Below, in pieces: positions 43,188 to 52,262 of a stretch of 64,000 bases of DNA. The notes under the pieces are model-generated. The model made no database searches and had not been told where the DNA came from. It saw only the letters and a program-made list of their open reading frames with translations. Position 1 is the first letter of the stretch, and every line of letters begins with the position of its first letter. The DNA comes from Nonomuraea cavernae (GTDB lineage: Bacteria; Actinomycetota; Actinomycetes; Streptosporangiales; Streptosporangiaceae). The position numbers and the translations under genes were made by a program. The DNA lies in contig NZ_BMNH01000020.1 of the NCBI RefSeq assembly GCF_014646355.1, positions 41,615 to 105,614 on the forward strand, in the 5' to 3' direction.

Positions 43188-44675
43188 GTGAGTCTGGCGG
43201 CGGTGGTCACCGTGATGGTGGCGACCGTGCTCATCGGCGCCTTCGGCATCCGCTTCTCCCGCACCACCTCCGACTTCTACGTCGCCTCCCGCACGGTCAG
43301 CCCGCTGTGGAACGCCTCGGCCATCGGCGGCGAGTATCTGTCGGCCGCGTCGTTCCTCGGCGTGGCCGGGCTGATCCTGTCGTTCGGCGCCGACATGCTC
43401 TGGCTGCCCGTCGGCTGGACCGGCGGCTACCTCGTGCTGCTCGTGCTGGTGTCGGCGCCGCTGCGCCGCTCGGGCGCCTACACGCTGCCCGACTTCGCGG
43501 AGGCGCGGCTGGAGTCGATGTCGGTGCGTCGCACGGCCAGCGTGCTGGTGGTGCTCATCGGCTGGCTCTACCTGATGCCGCAGTTCCAGAGCGCCGGCCT
43601 GGTGCTGCGGACGATCACCGGGGCGCCGGTGTGGGCGGGCGGGCTGCTGGTGGCCGTCGTGGTCGCGGTCAACGTGCTGTCGGGCGGCATGCGGTCGATC
43701 ACGTTCGTGCAGGCGTTCCAGTACTGGCTCAAGCTGACCGCGCTGGCGCTGCCGCTGGTGTTCCTGCTGCTGGCCTGGAAGAGCGACGGCGCTCCGGCGG
43801 TGAGCGCGGCGGACGCCGCGACCTGGCAGGTGCCGCTGGCCGGAGGCAAGGAGTACGGGCTCTACTCGACCTACTCGCTGATCCTGGCCACGTTCCTGGG
43901 CACGATGGGGCTGCCGCACGTGCTGGTGCGCTTCTACACCAACCCCGACGGCCAGGCGGCCCGCCGCACCACGCTGGTCGTGCTGTCGCTGCTCGGCGCC
44001 TTCTACCTGTTGCCCTCGGTGTACGGCTGGCTGGGCCGGATGTACGCGCCCGACCTGGTCCGCACCGACGCGGTCGTGCTCACGCTGCCCGGCCGGATGG
44101 TCGGCGGCACCCTGGGTGACCTGCTGACGGCGCTGGTCACCGCCGGGGCGTTCGCGGCGTTCCTGTCGACCTCGTCGGGGCTGACCGTGTCGGTGGCCGG
44201 GGTGATCGCCCAGGACCTGCTCAAGGGCGGAGTGCGCTCGTTCCGGATCGCGACGCTGATGGCGGTCAGCGTGCCGCTGGCGCTGGCGCTGTGGGCCCGC
44301 GCCCTGCCGGTGGCCGACGTGGTGGGGCTGGCGTTCGCGGTCGCCGCGTCGTCGTTCTGCCCGCTGCTCGTGCTCGGCATCTGGTGGCGGCGGCTCAGCA
44401 GCACGGGTGCCCTGGCCGGGCTGTTCGTGGGCGGCGGGCTGGCCTGCGCGGCGGTGCTGGTGACCATCGTGGGCGGGCCGTACGAGGGGCTGGCCGACGC
44501 GTTGCTCGCCCAGCCCGCGGCCTGGACCGTGCCGATCGCGTTCACGGTCATGGTGGCGGTGTCGTTCCTGACGCCGCACCGGGTGCCGGCGGGCGTGGCC
44601 AGGACGATGGTCCGGCTGCACACGCCGGAGAACCTCGCCCTCGACCGAGGTGACTGGCGGCCCCGCTCCTCCTGA
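43188..44675 (+). CDS. Sodium:solute symporter, monocarboxylate type (MctC/ActP-like)
   Basis: A 495-residue secondary transporter with about thirteen predicted helices. Signature regions of SSSF carriers are visible: DFYVASRTVSPLWNASAIGGEYLSAASF (around 25-52), NVLSGGMRSITFVQAFQYWLK and GLPHVLVRFYTNPDGQAARR, the last a hallmark of acetate/pyruvate carriers. Likely takes up acetate, pyruvate or propionate with Na+ or H+. Sits immediately after the LytS/LytTR pair and is the most direct target of it. Confidence 0.9.
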   Translation: MSLAAVVTVMVATVLIGAFGIRFSRTTSDFYVASRTVSPLWNASAIGGEYLSAASFLGVAGLILSFGADMLWLPVGWTGGYLVLLVLVSAPLRRSGAYTLPDFAEARLESMSVRRTASVLVVLIGWLYLMPQFQSAGLVLRTITGAPVWAGGLLVAVVVAVNVLSGGMRSITFVQAFQYWLKLTALALPLVFLLLAWKSDGAPAVSAADAATWQVPLAGGKEYGLYSTYSLILATFLGTMGLPHVLVRFYTNPDGQAARRTTLVVLSLLGAFYLLPSVYGWLGRMYAPDLVRTDAVVLTLPGRMVGGTLGDLLTALVTAGAFAAFLSTSSGLTVSVAGVIAQDLLKGGVRSFRIATLMAVSVPLALALWARALPVADVVGLAFAVAASSFCPLLVLGIWWRRLSSTGALAGLFVGGGLACAAVLVTIVGGPYEGLADALLAQPAAWTVPIAFTVMVAVSFLTPHRVPAGVARTMVRLHTPENLALDRGDWRPRSS

Positions 44676-44814
44676 CCCCGTAGGGGCGACCGTTCGTCGT
44701 ACGGATGGGACCTTTCATCGCAAGCCGTACACAACTAACCGCCGCTCGCCTGCGACTCGCCGAACAACCCCGTCCCCGCTCTCCACGCCGGATAGGTTGC
44801 GCTCTTACCTTGAG

Positions 44815-44830
44815 CGTGATCCGCATCACA
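44815..44830. promoter_or_regulatory. CRP/GlxR-type operator (CGTGA-N6-TCACA)
   Basis: CGTGATCCGCATCACA differs by one base from the CRP consensus TGTGA-N6-TCACA, used also by actinobacterial Crp/GlxR. It lies 12 bases before the GTG of the DUF485 gene, so binding near the start could repress or, if the transcript starts downstream, activate. Carbon-source control of the acetate carrier is the likely role. Confidence 0.55.
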
Positions 44831-44841
44831 GTGGAGGACTC

Positions 44842-45171
44842 GTGACAACCAGAGAACATGACGCATCCGTCTATGAGGAAGTTCAGGAGAGCAGCGAATT
44901 CCAGGATCTGAAGCGGCGCTTCCGCCGGTGGACGTTCCCGATGACCGTGGCCTTCCTGGTGTGGTACCTGCTGTACGTGGTGCTGTCGGGCTGGGCGCGT
45001 GACTTCATGGGCATCAAGCTCGTCGGCAACCTGAATGTGGCGCTGCTGTTCGGGCTGCTCCAGTTCGTGTCGACGTTCTGGATCGCCTGGGCCTACGCCC
45101 GCCACGCCGAGAAGAAGCTCGACCCCATCGCCGACAAGCTCCGCCACGAGGTCGAGGAGAAGACTCAGTGA
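44842..45171 (+). CDS. DUF485 family small membrane subunit
   Basis: A 109-residue DUF485 protein: SSEFQDLKRRFRRWTFPMTVAFLVWYLLYV, then FMGIKLVGNLNVALLFGLLQF and a closing ARHAEKKLDPIADKL, all typical. Partner of ActP/MctC acetate symporters (YjcH-like). GTG start with GGAGG five bases upstream; its stop overlaps the symporter start as GTGA. Confidence 0.93.
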   Translation: MTTREHDASVYEEVQESSEFQDLKRRFRRWTFPMTVAFLVWYLLYVVLSGWARDFMGIKLVGNLNVALLFGLLQFVSTFWIAWAYARHAEKKLDPIADKLRHEVEEKTQ

Positions 45172-46778
45172 ACTCCGAACTCCTGGCCACGGTCCTGTTC
45201 CTCGCCTTCGTCGCGCTGACGTTGGTGATCACGTTCAGGGCCAGCAGGCAGAACAAGACCGCCGCCGACTTCTACGCGGGCGGCCGGTCCTTCAGCGGCG
45301 CGCAGAACGGCCTGGCGATCGGCGGCGACTACATGTCGGCCGCGTCCTTCCTGGGCATCGCCGGCATCATCGCCCTGTCCGGCTACGACGGCTTCCTCTA
45401 CTCCATCGGCTTCCTGGTGGCGTGGCTGGTCGCGTTGCTGCTGGTCGCCGAGCTGATGCGCAACTCCGGCAAGTTCACCATGGCCGACGTGCTGGCCTTC
45501 CGGATGAGCCCCCGCCCGGTGCGCACCGCCGCGGGCGTCTCGACGATCACGGTCAGCATCTTCTACCTGCTCGCCCAGATGGTCGGCGCCGGCGCCCTGG
45601 TCGGCCTGCTCCTCGGCGTCACCTCGCCCGCCGGCAAGGCGTGGACGATCGTCGGCGTGGGCGCCCTCATGATCGTGTACGTGGTGTTCGGCGGCATGAA
45701 GGGCACCACCTGGGTGCAGATCGTCAAGGCCGTGCTGCTGATGGGCGGCGCGGCGCTGATCACCGTTCTCGTCCTGGCGCACTACGGCTTCAACCTCTCG
45801 TCCCTGCTGGGCGAGGCGGCGTCGCAGAGCGGCAAGGGCGACAACTTCCTCATCCCCGGCCTCAAGTACGGCACCGAGGCGCAGGGCCTGGCCGGCAAGA
45901 TCGACCTGATCAGCCTCGGCCTCGCCCTGGTGCTCGGCACCGCGGGCCTGCCGCACATCCTGATCCGCTTCTACACCGTCCCGACCGCCAAGGACGCCCG
46001 CAAGTCGGTGCTCTGGGGCATCGGCATCATCGGCACGTTCTACCTGCTCACCCTGGTCCTCGGCTTCGGCGCCGCGGCCCTGGTCGGCAGCAAGGCGATC
46101 GCCGCCGCCGACGCCGCCGGCAACACGGCCGCGCCGCTGCTGGCCAAGGCCATCGGCGAGACGTTCCTCGGGGACGTGGGCGGCACGATCCTGCTGGCGC
46201 TGATCGGCGCGGTCGCGTTCGCCACGATCCTGGCCGTGGTGGCCGGCCTCACGCTCGCCTCCTCCTCCAGCTTCGCCCACGACCTGTACGCGCACGTGTT
46301 CAAGCGCGGCACCGCCACCGAGCGCGAGGAGGTGCTGGTGGCCCGCGTCTCGGCGTTCGTCATCGGCGCCGTCTCGATCGGCCTGGGCATCCTGGCGCAG
46401 GGGCAGAACGTCGCGTTCCTGGTGGCGCTGGCGTTCGCGGTGGCCGCCTCCGGCAACCTGCCTGCCATCCTCTACAGCCTGTTCTGGAAGAGGTTCAACA
46501 CGGCCGGCGCGGTCAGCGCCATCTACGGCGGCCTGGTCTCGGCGCTCGTCCTGGTCATCTTCTCCCCGGTGGTGTCCGGCGGGCCGACGTCGCTGTTCAA
46601 GACGGCCGACTTCGCCTGGTTCCCGCTCAGCAACCCGGGCATCATCTCGATCCCGCTCGGCTTCCTGTGCGGCTGGCTCGGCACCGTGCTGAGCAAGGAG
46701 TACAACGCGGCCAAGTACGCCGAGATCGAGGTCCGCTCGCTCACCGGCGTCGGCGCCGAGCAGGCCACCAAGCACTGA
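45168..46778 (+). CDS. actP: Cation/acetate symporter (ActP/MctC family)
   Basis: A 536-residue symporter of the solute:sodium family, about thirteen helices. Contains DFYAGGRSFSGAQNGLAIGGDYMSAASF (residues 27-54), MVGAGALVGLLLG, FGGMKGTTWVQIVKAVLL, GLPHILIRFYTVPTAKDARKS and SSSSFAHDLYAHVF, characteristic of ActP and corynebacterial MctC, which import acetate, propionate and pyruvate. Second such carrier in a 4-kb block; the CRP-like operator upstream suggests control by carbon status. Confidence 0.93.
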   Translation: MNSELLATVLFLAFVALTLVITFRASRQNKTAADFYAGGRSFSGAQNGLAIGGDYMSAASFLGIAGIIALSGYDGFLYSIGFLVAWLVALLLVAELMRNSGKFTMADVLAFRMSPRPVRTAAGVSTITVSIFYLLAQMVGAGALVGLLLGVTSPAGKAWTIVGVGALMIVYVVFGGMKGTTWVQIVKAVLLMGGAALITVLVLAHYGFNLSSLLGEAASQSGKGDNFLIPGLKYGTEAQGLAGKIDLISLGLALVLGTAGLPHILIRFYTVPTAKDARKSVLWGIGIIGTFYLLTLVLGFGAAALVGSKAIAAADAAGNTAAPLLAKAIGETFLGDVGGTILLALIGAVAFATILAVVAGLTLASSSSFAHDLYAHVFKRGTATEREEVLVARVSAFVIGAVSIGLGILAQGQNVAFLVALAFAVAASGNLPAILYSLFWKRFNTAGAVSAIYGGLVSALVLVIFSPVVSGGPTSLFKTADFAWFPLSNPGIISIPLGFLCGWLGTVLSKEYNAAKYAEIEVRSLTGVGAEQATKH

Positions 46779-46793
46779 TCCCCGCTCGGTGAA

Positions 46794-46827
46794 GGGGGCC
46801 CGGTCGTCCCGTCGCGGCCGGGCCCCC
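46794..46827. terminator. Bidirectional hairpin terminator
   Basis: Perfect 10-bp stem GGGGGCCCGG/CCGGGCCCCC with a 14-base loop, between the convergent stops of the acetate symporter (46778) and the conservon GTPase (46834). Confidence 0.75.
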
Positions 46828-46833
46828 GGGCCC

Positions 46834-47421
46834 CTACGAGCTCACCGGCTCGGCCCGCAGCCGGGCGGAGTGCTTCACCAGCGCGATGAGCACCTCCCTG
46901 CTCGAATCGCGCTTCCTCGCGTCGCACATGATGATCGGAATCGAGGGGTTGAGCTGGAGCGCCAGCCGTACCTCGTCCAGCTCGAACGTGGACGACCCCT
47001 CGAAGCAGTTGACCGCCACCACGAACGGCGTGCCGCGCCGCTCGAAGTAGTCGACCGAGGGGAAGCAGTCGGCCAGGCGGCGGGTGTCGGCCAGGATGAC
47101 CGCGCCCAGCGAGCCCTCGGCCAGTTCGTCCCAGACGAACCAGAACCGCTCCTGCCCCGGAGTGCCGAACAGGTAGAGGACGTACTCGTCGCTGAGGGTG
47201 ATGCGGCCGAAGTCCATCGCCACGGTGGTGGTGCGCTTGGCCTCCACCGCCGTCAGGTCGTCGATGCCGACTCCCCGATCGGTGAGCACCTCCTCGGTGC
47301 GCAGCGGCCGGGTCTCGGAGACCGCGCCGACCATCGTGGTCTTGCCCGCACCGAAACCGCCCGCGATCAGGATCTTGATCGCGGTCGGGATACGCGGGCG
47401 TTCAGAGCGATCGAAGACCAT
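46834..47421 (-). CDS. cvnD: Conservon small GTPase-like protein (CvnD)
   Basis: A 195-residue Ras/MglA-like ATP/GTP-binding protein. P-loop GGFGAGKTT near residue 22, switch region TTTVAMDFGRI, and FGTPGQERFWFVW (G3), then VVAVNCFEGSS in place of NKxD. Last member of the cvnABCD conservon; CvnD is thought to act as a signalling switch downstream of the CvnA/CvnB/CvnC complex in streptomycete development. Overlaps cvnC by 20 bases. Confidence 0.93.
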   Translation of the reverse strand: MVFDRSERPRIPTAIKILIAGGFGAGKTTMVGAVSETRPLRTEEVLTDRGVGIDDLTAVEAKRTTTVAMDFGRITLSDEYVLYLFGTPGQERFWFVWDELAEGSLGAVILADTRRLADCFPSVDYFERRGTPFVVAVNCFEGSSTFELDEVRLALQLNPSIPIIMCDARKRDSSREVLIALVKHSARLRAEPVSS

Positions 47422-47779
47422 CGAGCACCGCCCTGTACATCTTCATGTCACGCATGTCCACCTCGGATTGCGGTTCCTGGGCCGATACGAGTTCTCTGTC
47501 GAACAGGTCGCCGAGCAGCACGCGGATCGTGCCCGCGGGCAGATTCAGATGGGCGGCGATCTCCGCGACCGACTTCGGCTCCCGGCACAGCCGCAGGATG
47601 CGGAGATGCTCGGGGTCGAGGCCGGCCTCCGGGCCCGGCGGGGGGCCGACGGCCAGCGCCATGGAGATGAGATCGAACCTCCCGTGGGCCGGGCGGGTGC
47701 GCCCGCGCGTCACGACGTACGGCCGGATGATCTCCGGGTCGATCCAGTGGTCCTCGCCCGGTTCGTCCGGGCCGTTCAC
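47402..47779 (-). CDS. cvnC: Conservon DUF742 protein (CvnC)
   Basis: A 125-residue DUF742 protein with a winged-helix-like region: IIRPYVVTRGRTRP, then LCREPKSVAEIAAHLNLPAGTIRVLLGDL and a short hydrophilic end. GTG start overlaps the roadblock gene stop as GTGA. Family role: third component of the conservon, function unknown. Confidence 0.92.
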   Translation of the reverse strand: MNGPDEPGEDHWIDPEIIRPYVVTRGRTRPAHGRFDLISMALAVGPPPGPEAGLDPEHLRILRLCREPKSVAEIAAHLNLPAGTIRVLLGDLFDRELVSAQEPQSEVDMRDMKMYRAVLDGLRSL

Positions 47780-48195
47780 CGGTCGCTCCCGGCGACGGCC
47801 CCGCCGGTCCGCGCCGCCGAGGTGAGGTACTGGCCGACGCGGGCCACCAGCATGGCCATCTCGTACGCGATCAGCCCGATGTCGGCGTTCTGCGCGCAGA
47901 GCACGGCCAGGCAGGCGCGCTCTCCCGCGACGGTCACGATGAGGAACTGCGAGCGCCATTCCACGACCGTCTGCTTGACCGCGCCGCCTCCGACGTGCTC
48001 GGAGACGCCCTTCGCCAGGCTCTGCAACCCGGAGGAGACCGCCGACAGGTGCTCGCCGTCGGTCCGTTCGAGCCCCGCCGACGAGGCCATCAGCAGCCCG
48101 TCGGACGACAGCACGATGGCGTGCTCGGCGTCCTTGACCCGGCCGATCAGGTCGTCGAGGAGCCAGTTGAGATCCGTGCCAGAAGTCGGTGTCAC
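47776..48195 (-). CDS. cvnB: Conservon roadblock/LC7 protein (CvnB)
   Basis: A 139-residue Roadblock/LC7 domain protein (LNWLLDDLIGRVKDAEHAIVLSSDGLLMASS). By analogy with MglB it may act as a GTPase-activating partner of CvnD. Start GTG overlaps cvnA stop (GTGA). Confidence 0.93.
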   Translation of the reverse strand: MTPTSGTDLNWLLDDLIGRVKDAEHAIVLSSDGLLMASSAGLERTDGEHLSAVSSGLQSLAKGVSEHVGGGAVKQTVVEWRSQFLIVTVAGERACLAVLCAQNADIGLIAYEMAMLVARVGQYLTSAARTGGAVAGSDR

Positions 48196-50519
48196 GTGGA
48201 GCCTCCCGGCTGCTGGTCCTCGATGAGCTTGGCGGCTTCGGTCCGGCCCAGCCGGGTGCCCGACTGGAGGGATCCCATCATGGCCCTGATCTCTTCCGGC
48301 GAGCGCTCGTCATCGTCTTCCTTGTCGCTGGTCAGTACGGCAGGGGCCTCTTCGCGCAGGGCGGGCGCCAGGTTGGCCTGAGGCACCCGGAGTGGCAGGC
48401 CCGAGGGCGTGAACTCGGCGGGCTTCACATCGCTTTCCCCTTCGGGCTCCGGTTCGCGGGGGACGGGCGCCGCCTGCTCCTGGGGCACGTCGGGCTGTAA
48501 GGTGAGCGCCCGGCGCGAGGAGGCGACGTTGAGCGTGCGGACGTTCTCGGCCGAGGCCGGACGGGTCGCCGTGGCGACGGCCGTCGGCCTGCGCGGCAGA
48601 CCGGCTCGCGGCGTGTCGTCGGGAGGCTTGGGGGTCTCCTCCTGCTCCACGAGCTCCGGCGGCAGCAGCACGACGACCGTGGTCCCGCCGTACGGCGAGG
48701 ACTTCAGCACCACCTGGATCCCGTGGCGCTCGGCCAGCCGGCTGACCACGTAGAGTCCGAGCCGCGCGGTGCCGGTGATGCGGAACTCCGGCGGGTCCGC
48801 GATGCGCTCGTTGGCGGCGTCCAGGTCCTCGGGCTTCATGCCGAGACCGCGGTCCTCGATCTCGATGACGTAGCCGTTGGCCACGAGCTGCCCGCTGACC
48901 TGCACGGAGGTGTAGGGCGGGGAGAACGAGACGGCGTTCTCGATCACCTCGGCGAGCAGGTGGATGACGTCACCGACGGCCCGGCCCACCAGCACGACGT
49001 CGCCCATCGGCATGAGCGTCACGCGGGTGTAGTCCTCGACCTCCGCGAGCGCGCCGCGGACCACGTCCACCATGGGCACCGAGCGGCGCCAGGTTCGGGC
49101 GGGGGAGGAGCCGGAGAGCACGATCAGGTTCTCGGCGTTGCGCCGCATCCGGATGGCCAGGTGGTCCAGGCGGAAGAGCTCCTTCAGCTCCTCCGGGTCG
49201 GTCTCCCGGCGCTCCATCACGTCCAGCACGCTCAGCTGCCGCTGCACCAGGCCCTGCGTCCGGCGGGCCAGGCTGAGCAGGATGTCGCGGATGCTGCGCC
49301 GCAGCTCGGCCTGCTCGGCCGCGACGCTGACGGCGGTGTGCTGCACGGTGTTGAACGCCTGGCCGACCTGCCCGATCTCGTCGTCGCCGAAGTCGAGGTC
49401 GGGCACTTCCTTCGTGACGTCCACCACTTCGCCGTGGCCGATCCGCTCGACCACGTTCGGCAGCCGCTCGTCCGACAGCTCGTGCGCGGCGTCGCGCAGC
49501 TTCCTGAGCTGGGCGAGCAGCTGCCGCGTCGTGGTGATCGACAGCACGATCGAGGCGATGACCGCCAGCAGGCCCAGGCCACCGGCCAGGAGGAGCCGGA
49601 CGACGACGCCCACGGCGATCGGGACGATGCGCTCCGCCAGGCGGTCGCCCGCCGCGAGGGTCACCGCCTGCATGTCCGTCAGCGTCGACTCGGTCGCCTT
49701 GCGCCACTCCTCGGCGTCGACAGGCAGCGGGCCGGTGCCGGATTCGTGCTGGATGAGCTGCTGCTCCATCGCCCGTACCCGGGTGGCGTGCGCGCTCTTC
49801 GTCCATCGGTCGTAGGCCGTCCGGTCCTCCTCCGGGAGCTTGGACATGGCCTCGGCCAGCGTGTAGCGGAAGATGCCCACGGTGGAGACGAACTCGGCGT
49901 GGCTGTCCCCGGTGAAGACGCCCCTGGCGAAGACGCCGGCCATGAGTGCGTCCTCGCGCGCCAGCAACTCGCGCGAGCGGCTGATCTCCGACAGGGTCCG
50001 CCCGTCCTTGGCGATCTCCTTGTCGTCGAACGCCGCCACCGAGTCGTACATGCGGTAGAGAGAGTCGATCACATTGTTGTACGGGGCGGCCACGGCCTGC
50101 GAGGCGCCGACCCGGCCCGAGTCGATCGACTTCCTGGCCGTGTCCAGCTTGGTCAGCTCGTCCAGCACATCCCTGGCGCGCGCGATCAGCGCGTCGTCGG
50201 CGGCCAGCGCCAAGCTGGAGCTGTCAAGGGAGGTGGCGAACTCGGCGCGGGCCGCGTCGGTGCGCGCGCGCTGGTCACGCAGGGCCTTGTCGACGATCCT
50301 GGCCCCGCCCCCCACGCGGGCGATGGTCTGGCGGCGCTCGCGCTGCAGCTCGACGAGCAGCGGCTCACTCGGTTCGACCAACTGGGCGTCAACGGCGGCC
50401 GCCCCGATCAGGTTGACGCCCTCCCGCAGCGTCACCCACGCGGCGAACGCCCACAACAGGGTGAGCGACACGATCAGGGCCGTGATTTTGGACCGGACGC
50501 TGGCGTTACGGAAGCGCAT
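48192..50519 (-). CDS. cvnA: Conservon nitrate/nitrite-sensor-like histidine kinase (CvnA)
   Basis: A 775-residue membrane sensor. Two membrane helices (about 11-30 and around 310-330) flank an extracytoplasmic NIT-type sensor; a HAMP-like segment and an ATPase domain follow (AEVIENAVSFSP, IEDRGLGMKPEDL, GLYVVSRLAERHG). The usual H-box His is not obvious, as in other CvnA proteins. The C-terminal 180 residues are a variable Pro/Glu/Arg-rich tail. Two starts are possible (50552, 50519); MRFRNASVRSKIT matches the family start. It lies 135 bases downstream of the diterpene cyclase gene on the same strand, so read-through from the terpene operon is possible. Confidence 0.9.
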   Translation of the reverse strand: MRFRNASVRSKITALIVSLTLLWAFAAWVTLREGVNLIGAAAVDAQLVEPSEPLLVELQRERRQTIARVGGGARIVDKALRDQRARTDAARAEFATSLDSSSLALAADDALIARARDVLDELTKLDTARKSIDSGRVGASQAVAAPYNNVIDSLYRMYDSVAAFDDKEIAKDGRTLSEISRSRELLAREDALMAGVFARGVFTGDSHAEFVSTVGIFRYTLAEAMSKLPEEDRTAYDRWTKSAHATRVRAMEQQLIQHESGTGPLPVDAEEWRKATESTLTDMQAVTLAAGDRLAERIVPIAVGVVVRLLLAGGLGLLAVIASIVLSITTTRQLLAQLRKLRDAAHELSDERLPNVVERIGHGEVVDVTKEVPDLDFGDDEIGQVGQAFNTVQHTAVSVAAEQAELRRSIRDILLSLARRTQGLVQRQLSVLDVMERRETDPEELKELFRLDHLAIRMRRNAENLIVLSGSSPARTWRRSVPMVDVVRGALAEVEDYTRVTLMPMGDVVLVGRAVGDVIHLLAEVIENAVSFSPPYTSVQVSGQLVANGYVIEIEDRGLGMKPEDLDAANERIADPPEFRITGTARLGLYVVSRLAERHGIQVVLKSSPYGGTTVVVLLPPELVEQEETPKPPDDTPRAGLPRRPTAVATATRPASAENVRTLNVASSRRALTLQPDVPQEQAAPVPREPEPEGESDVKPAEFTPSGLPLRVPQANLAPALREEAPAVLTSDKEDDDERSPEEIRAMMGSLQSGTRLGRTEAAKLIEDQQPGGST

Positions 50520-50654
50520 TGGGCCCACCCAGCGGAAAAGCGCCGTAAGCATGCTTTGTCAAGACGGCAAAAGGGGCATACCAGGAATCTGACACCCGGG
50601 TCACCCTAGCAATGCGCTATTACTCCCTCAACACAAAACGCCACCATTAGGCCG

Positions 50655-52262
50655 CTATGTCCCGTTTTGCCGGTTAAATTCGTGTTGTAGGTGGCGTTCT
50701 GTCACGTGTAGGGCCGCCAGGATCGCGGCTTGCACAATTGCTGTCGGCGAGTATAGGTCCTTGTCATGCCACATTGGTGGTAAATGCGGCAGATCGACCA
50801 CCTGTAGAAGATAGTCGTATCCGCGCCCCGCTGCCCGCTTACACCGCTCGTCCGGCTCCGGTCCTGACAGCAGCAGGGTCTGCACGGCGTACGCGGTCTC
50901 CTCCGCGATGCCCGTCCACCGCCCCCACGACCCGTCCTCCCGCTGGGTGGCCAACACCCACTCCCGGGCCCGCAGCACGGCGTCGGCGTGCTCCGGTCCG
51001 CCGAACTCGCCCAGCGCCAGCGCGCAGCCCAGCGTCGCGTAGTAGGGCGACGCGTGCCACCGGTCCTCCCAGCTCCCGTCAGGCCGCTGCCGCCCGGCCA
51101 GCCAGCCGGCCACCCGCGCCATCACCGCCCCGTACCGCCCGGCGGCGGCGGGCCTCGCCCGCACGTACTGGCCGAACGCGTCCAGCACGTGCGCGTTGAC
51201 GCTGGGCGAGAAGCCGTCCTCGCCCTGCCAGGTGCAGAAGTGCGTGCCCGTGTCGAACAGCAGCAGCGACGCGGGGTCGCATGGCACGCCGAGCAGGGCC
51301 AGCGCATGGAGGGCGACGCTGGTGGTGTCCGCGTCGGCGGGCAGCCCGGCCCCCGCCGGCGCGCCTTCCGGAGCGATCGCCGCCCGCAGGTCGGCGATCA
51401 TCTCCGGCGGCACCTCCACCGGCACGGCCGCCCTGGTCAGCCAGCTCAGCACCCAGCCGCGCTCGAAAACGGTGATCGGCAGCCCGACAGGGACCGGTCC
51501 GCCGAACCGCTCGGCCACCGCCTCCAGGTGGTGCCTGGCCAAGTCGGCCGAATCGGACGGCGCGGAGCCTCCGAGCCACGCGGCCGTGGCCGCCGGCGAC
51601 GCGCCGACCGTGCCGATCGGCGTGGGCAGCATGCCGTCCATCCGCTGCGGCACCATCGCCTCCAGCACGTGCAACACCTTTCGCGGCGGCTCCGTGCCGG
51701 ACTCCAGCATGCGCTTGACCAGCCCCAGCCGGGAACCGTCCAGCCCGGCCGGACGCGGCAGCGGATCGCCGAACCCGTGCGCGTCGACGAGCGCCACCAG
51801 CGACGGCACGATCAGGTCGATGGCCGGGGTGTCCGGCAGCTCGGCCGGTTGCGTCAGCATGCGACGCAGTGCCTCCAGCCCCGCCTTCGCGGCTGACAGG
51901 AGCACCTCGCGGTCGCCGTCGCGCGCCGCGCTCATCAGCGCCTCCGTCGCGCTCAGCGTCGGTACGAGACGGTATCCGCCCGGTTGGCCCCACGAGCCGT
52001 CCTCTCCCTGCTCGGCCAGCAGGAACGCGATCCTCTCCGGATGACCGACGAGCCATGGGGCCAGCGTGACCAGCCGCCCCGTCTCGTACACCGAGGGGGA
52101 CACCTGGCCCCACGGGGTGGCCATGAGGCCGGCGATCAGATCGGCGGCACGCCGTGCGATGTCGGTGCTCAGTGCTCTCACGTTCAGTGCTCTTTCGCTC
52201 ACGGCTCTTTCGCTCACGGCTCTTTCGCTCACGGCTCTTTCGCTCACGGCTCTCTCGCTCAC
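50655..52262 (-). CDS. Class II diterpene cyclase (labdane-type, DXDTT motif)
   Basis: A 535-residue class II terpene cyclase. The protonation motif is DADTT (310-314), the form known from the mycobacterial halimadienyl-PP synthase Rv3377c, instead of the plant-type DXDD. QW-like motifs EDGSWG occur at the start, the middle and the end, as in squalene-hopene and class II diterpene cyclases. It should convert GGPP to a bicyclic labdadienyl- or halimadienyl-type diphosphate for the class I enzyme next door. The N-terminus is odd: five or more SERAV repeats from a 15-bp tandem repeat. GTG overlaps the class I stop (GTGA). Confidence 0.9.
   Translation of the reverse strand: MSERAVSERAVSERAVSERAVSERALNVRALSTDIARRAADLIAGLMATPWGQVSPSVYETGRLVTLAPWLVGHPERIAFLLAEQGEDGSWGQPGGYRLVPTLSATEALMSAARDGDREVLLSAAKAGLEALRRMLTQPAELPDTPAIDLIVPSLVALVDAHGFGDPLPRPAGLDGSRLGLVKRMLESGTEPPRKVLHVLEAMVPQRMDGMLPTPIGTVGASPAATAAWLGGSAPSDSADLARHHLEAVAERFGGPVPVGLPITVFERGWVLSWLTRAAVPVEVPPEMIADLRAAIAPEGAPAGAGLPADADTTSVALHALALLGVPCDPASLLLFDTGTHFCTWQGEDGFSPSVNAHVLDAFGQYVRARPAAAGRYGAVMARVAGWLAGRQRPDGSWEDRWHASPYYATLGCALALGEFGGPEHADAVLRAREWVLATQREDGSWGRWTGIAEETAYAVQTLLLSGPEPDERCKRAAGRGYDYLLQVVDLPHLPPMWHDKDLYSPTAIVQAAILAALHVTERHLQHEFNRQNGT
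52188..52262. repeat. 15-bp tandem repeat at the cyclase start codon
   Basis: Five near-exact copies of GTGAGCGAAAGAGCC (minus strand), with a further degenerate unit, beginning at the GTG start itself, so each copy carries an in-frame GTG. The 3' end of the preceding gene (TCGAGAGAGCT before the stop) resembles the unit, suggesting the repeat grew from the gene junction. Confidence 0.85.
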
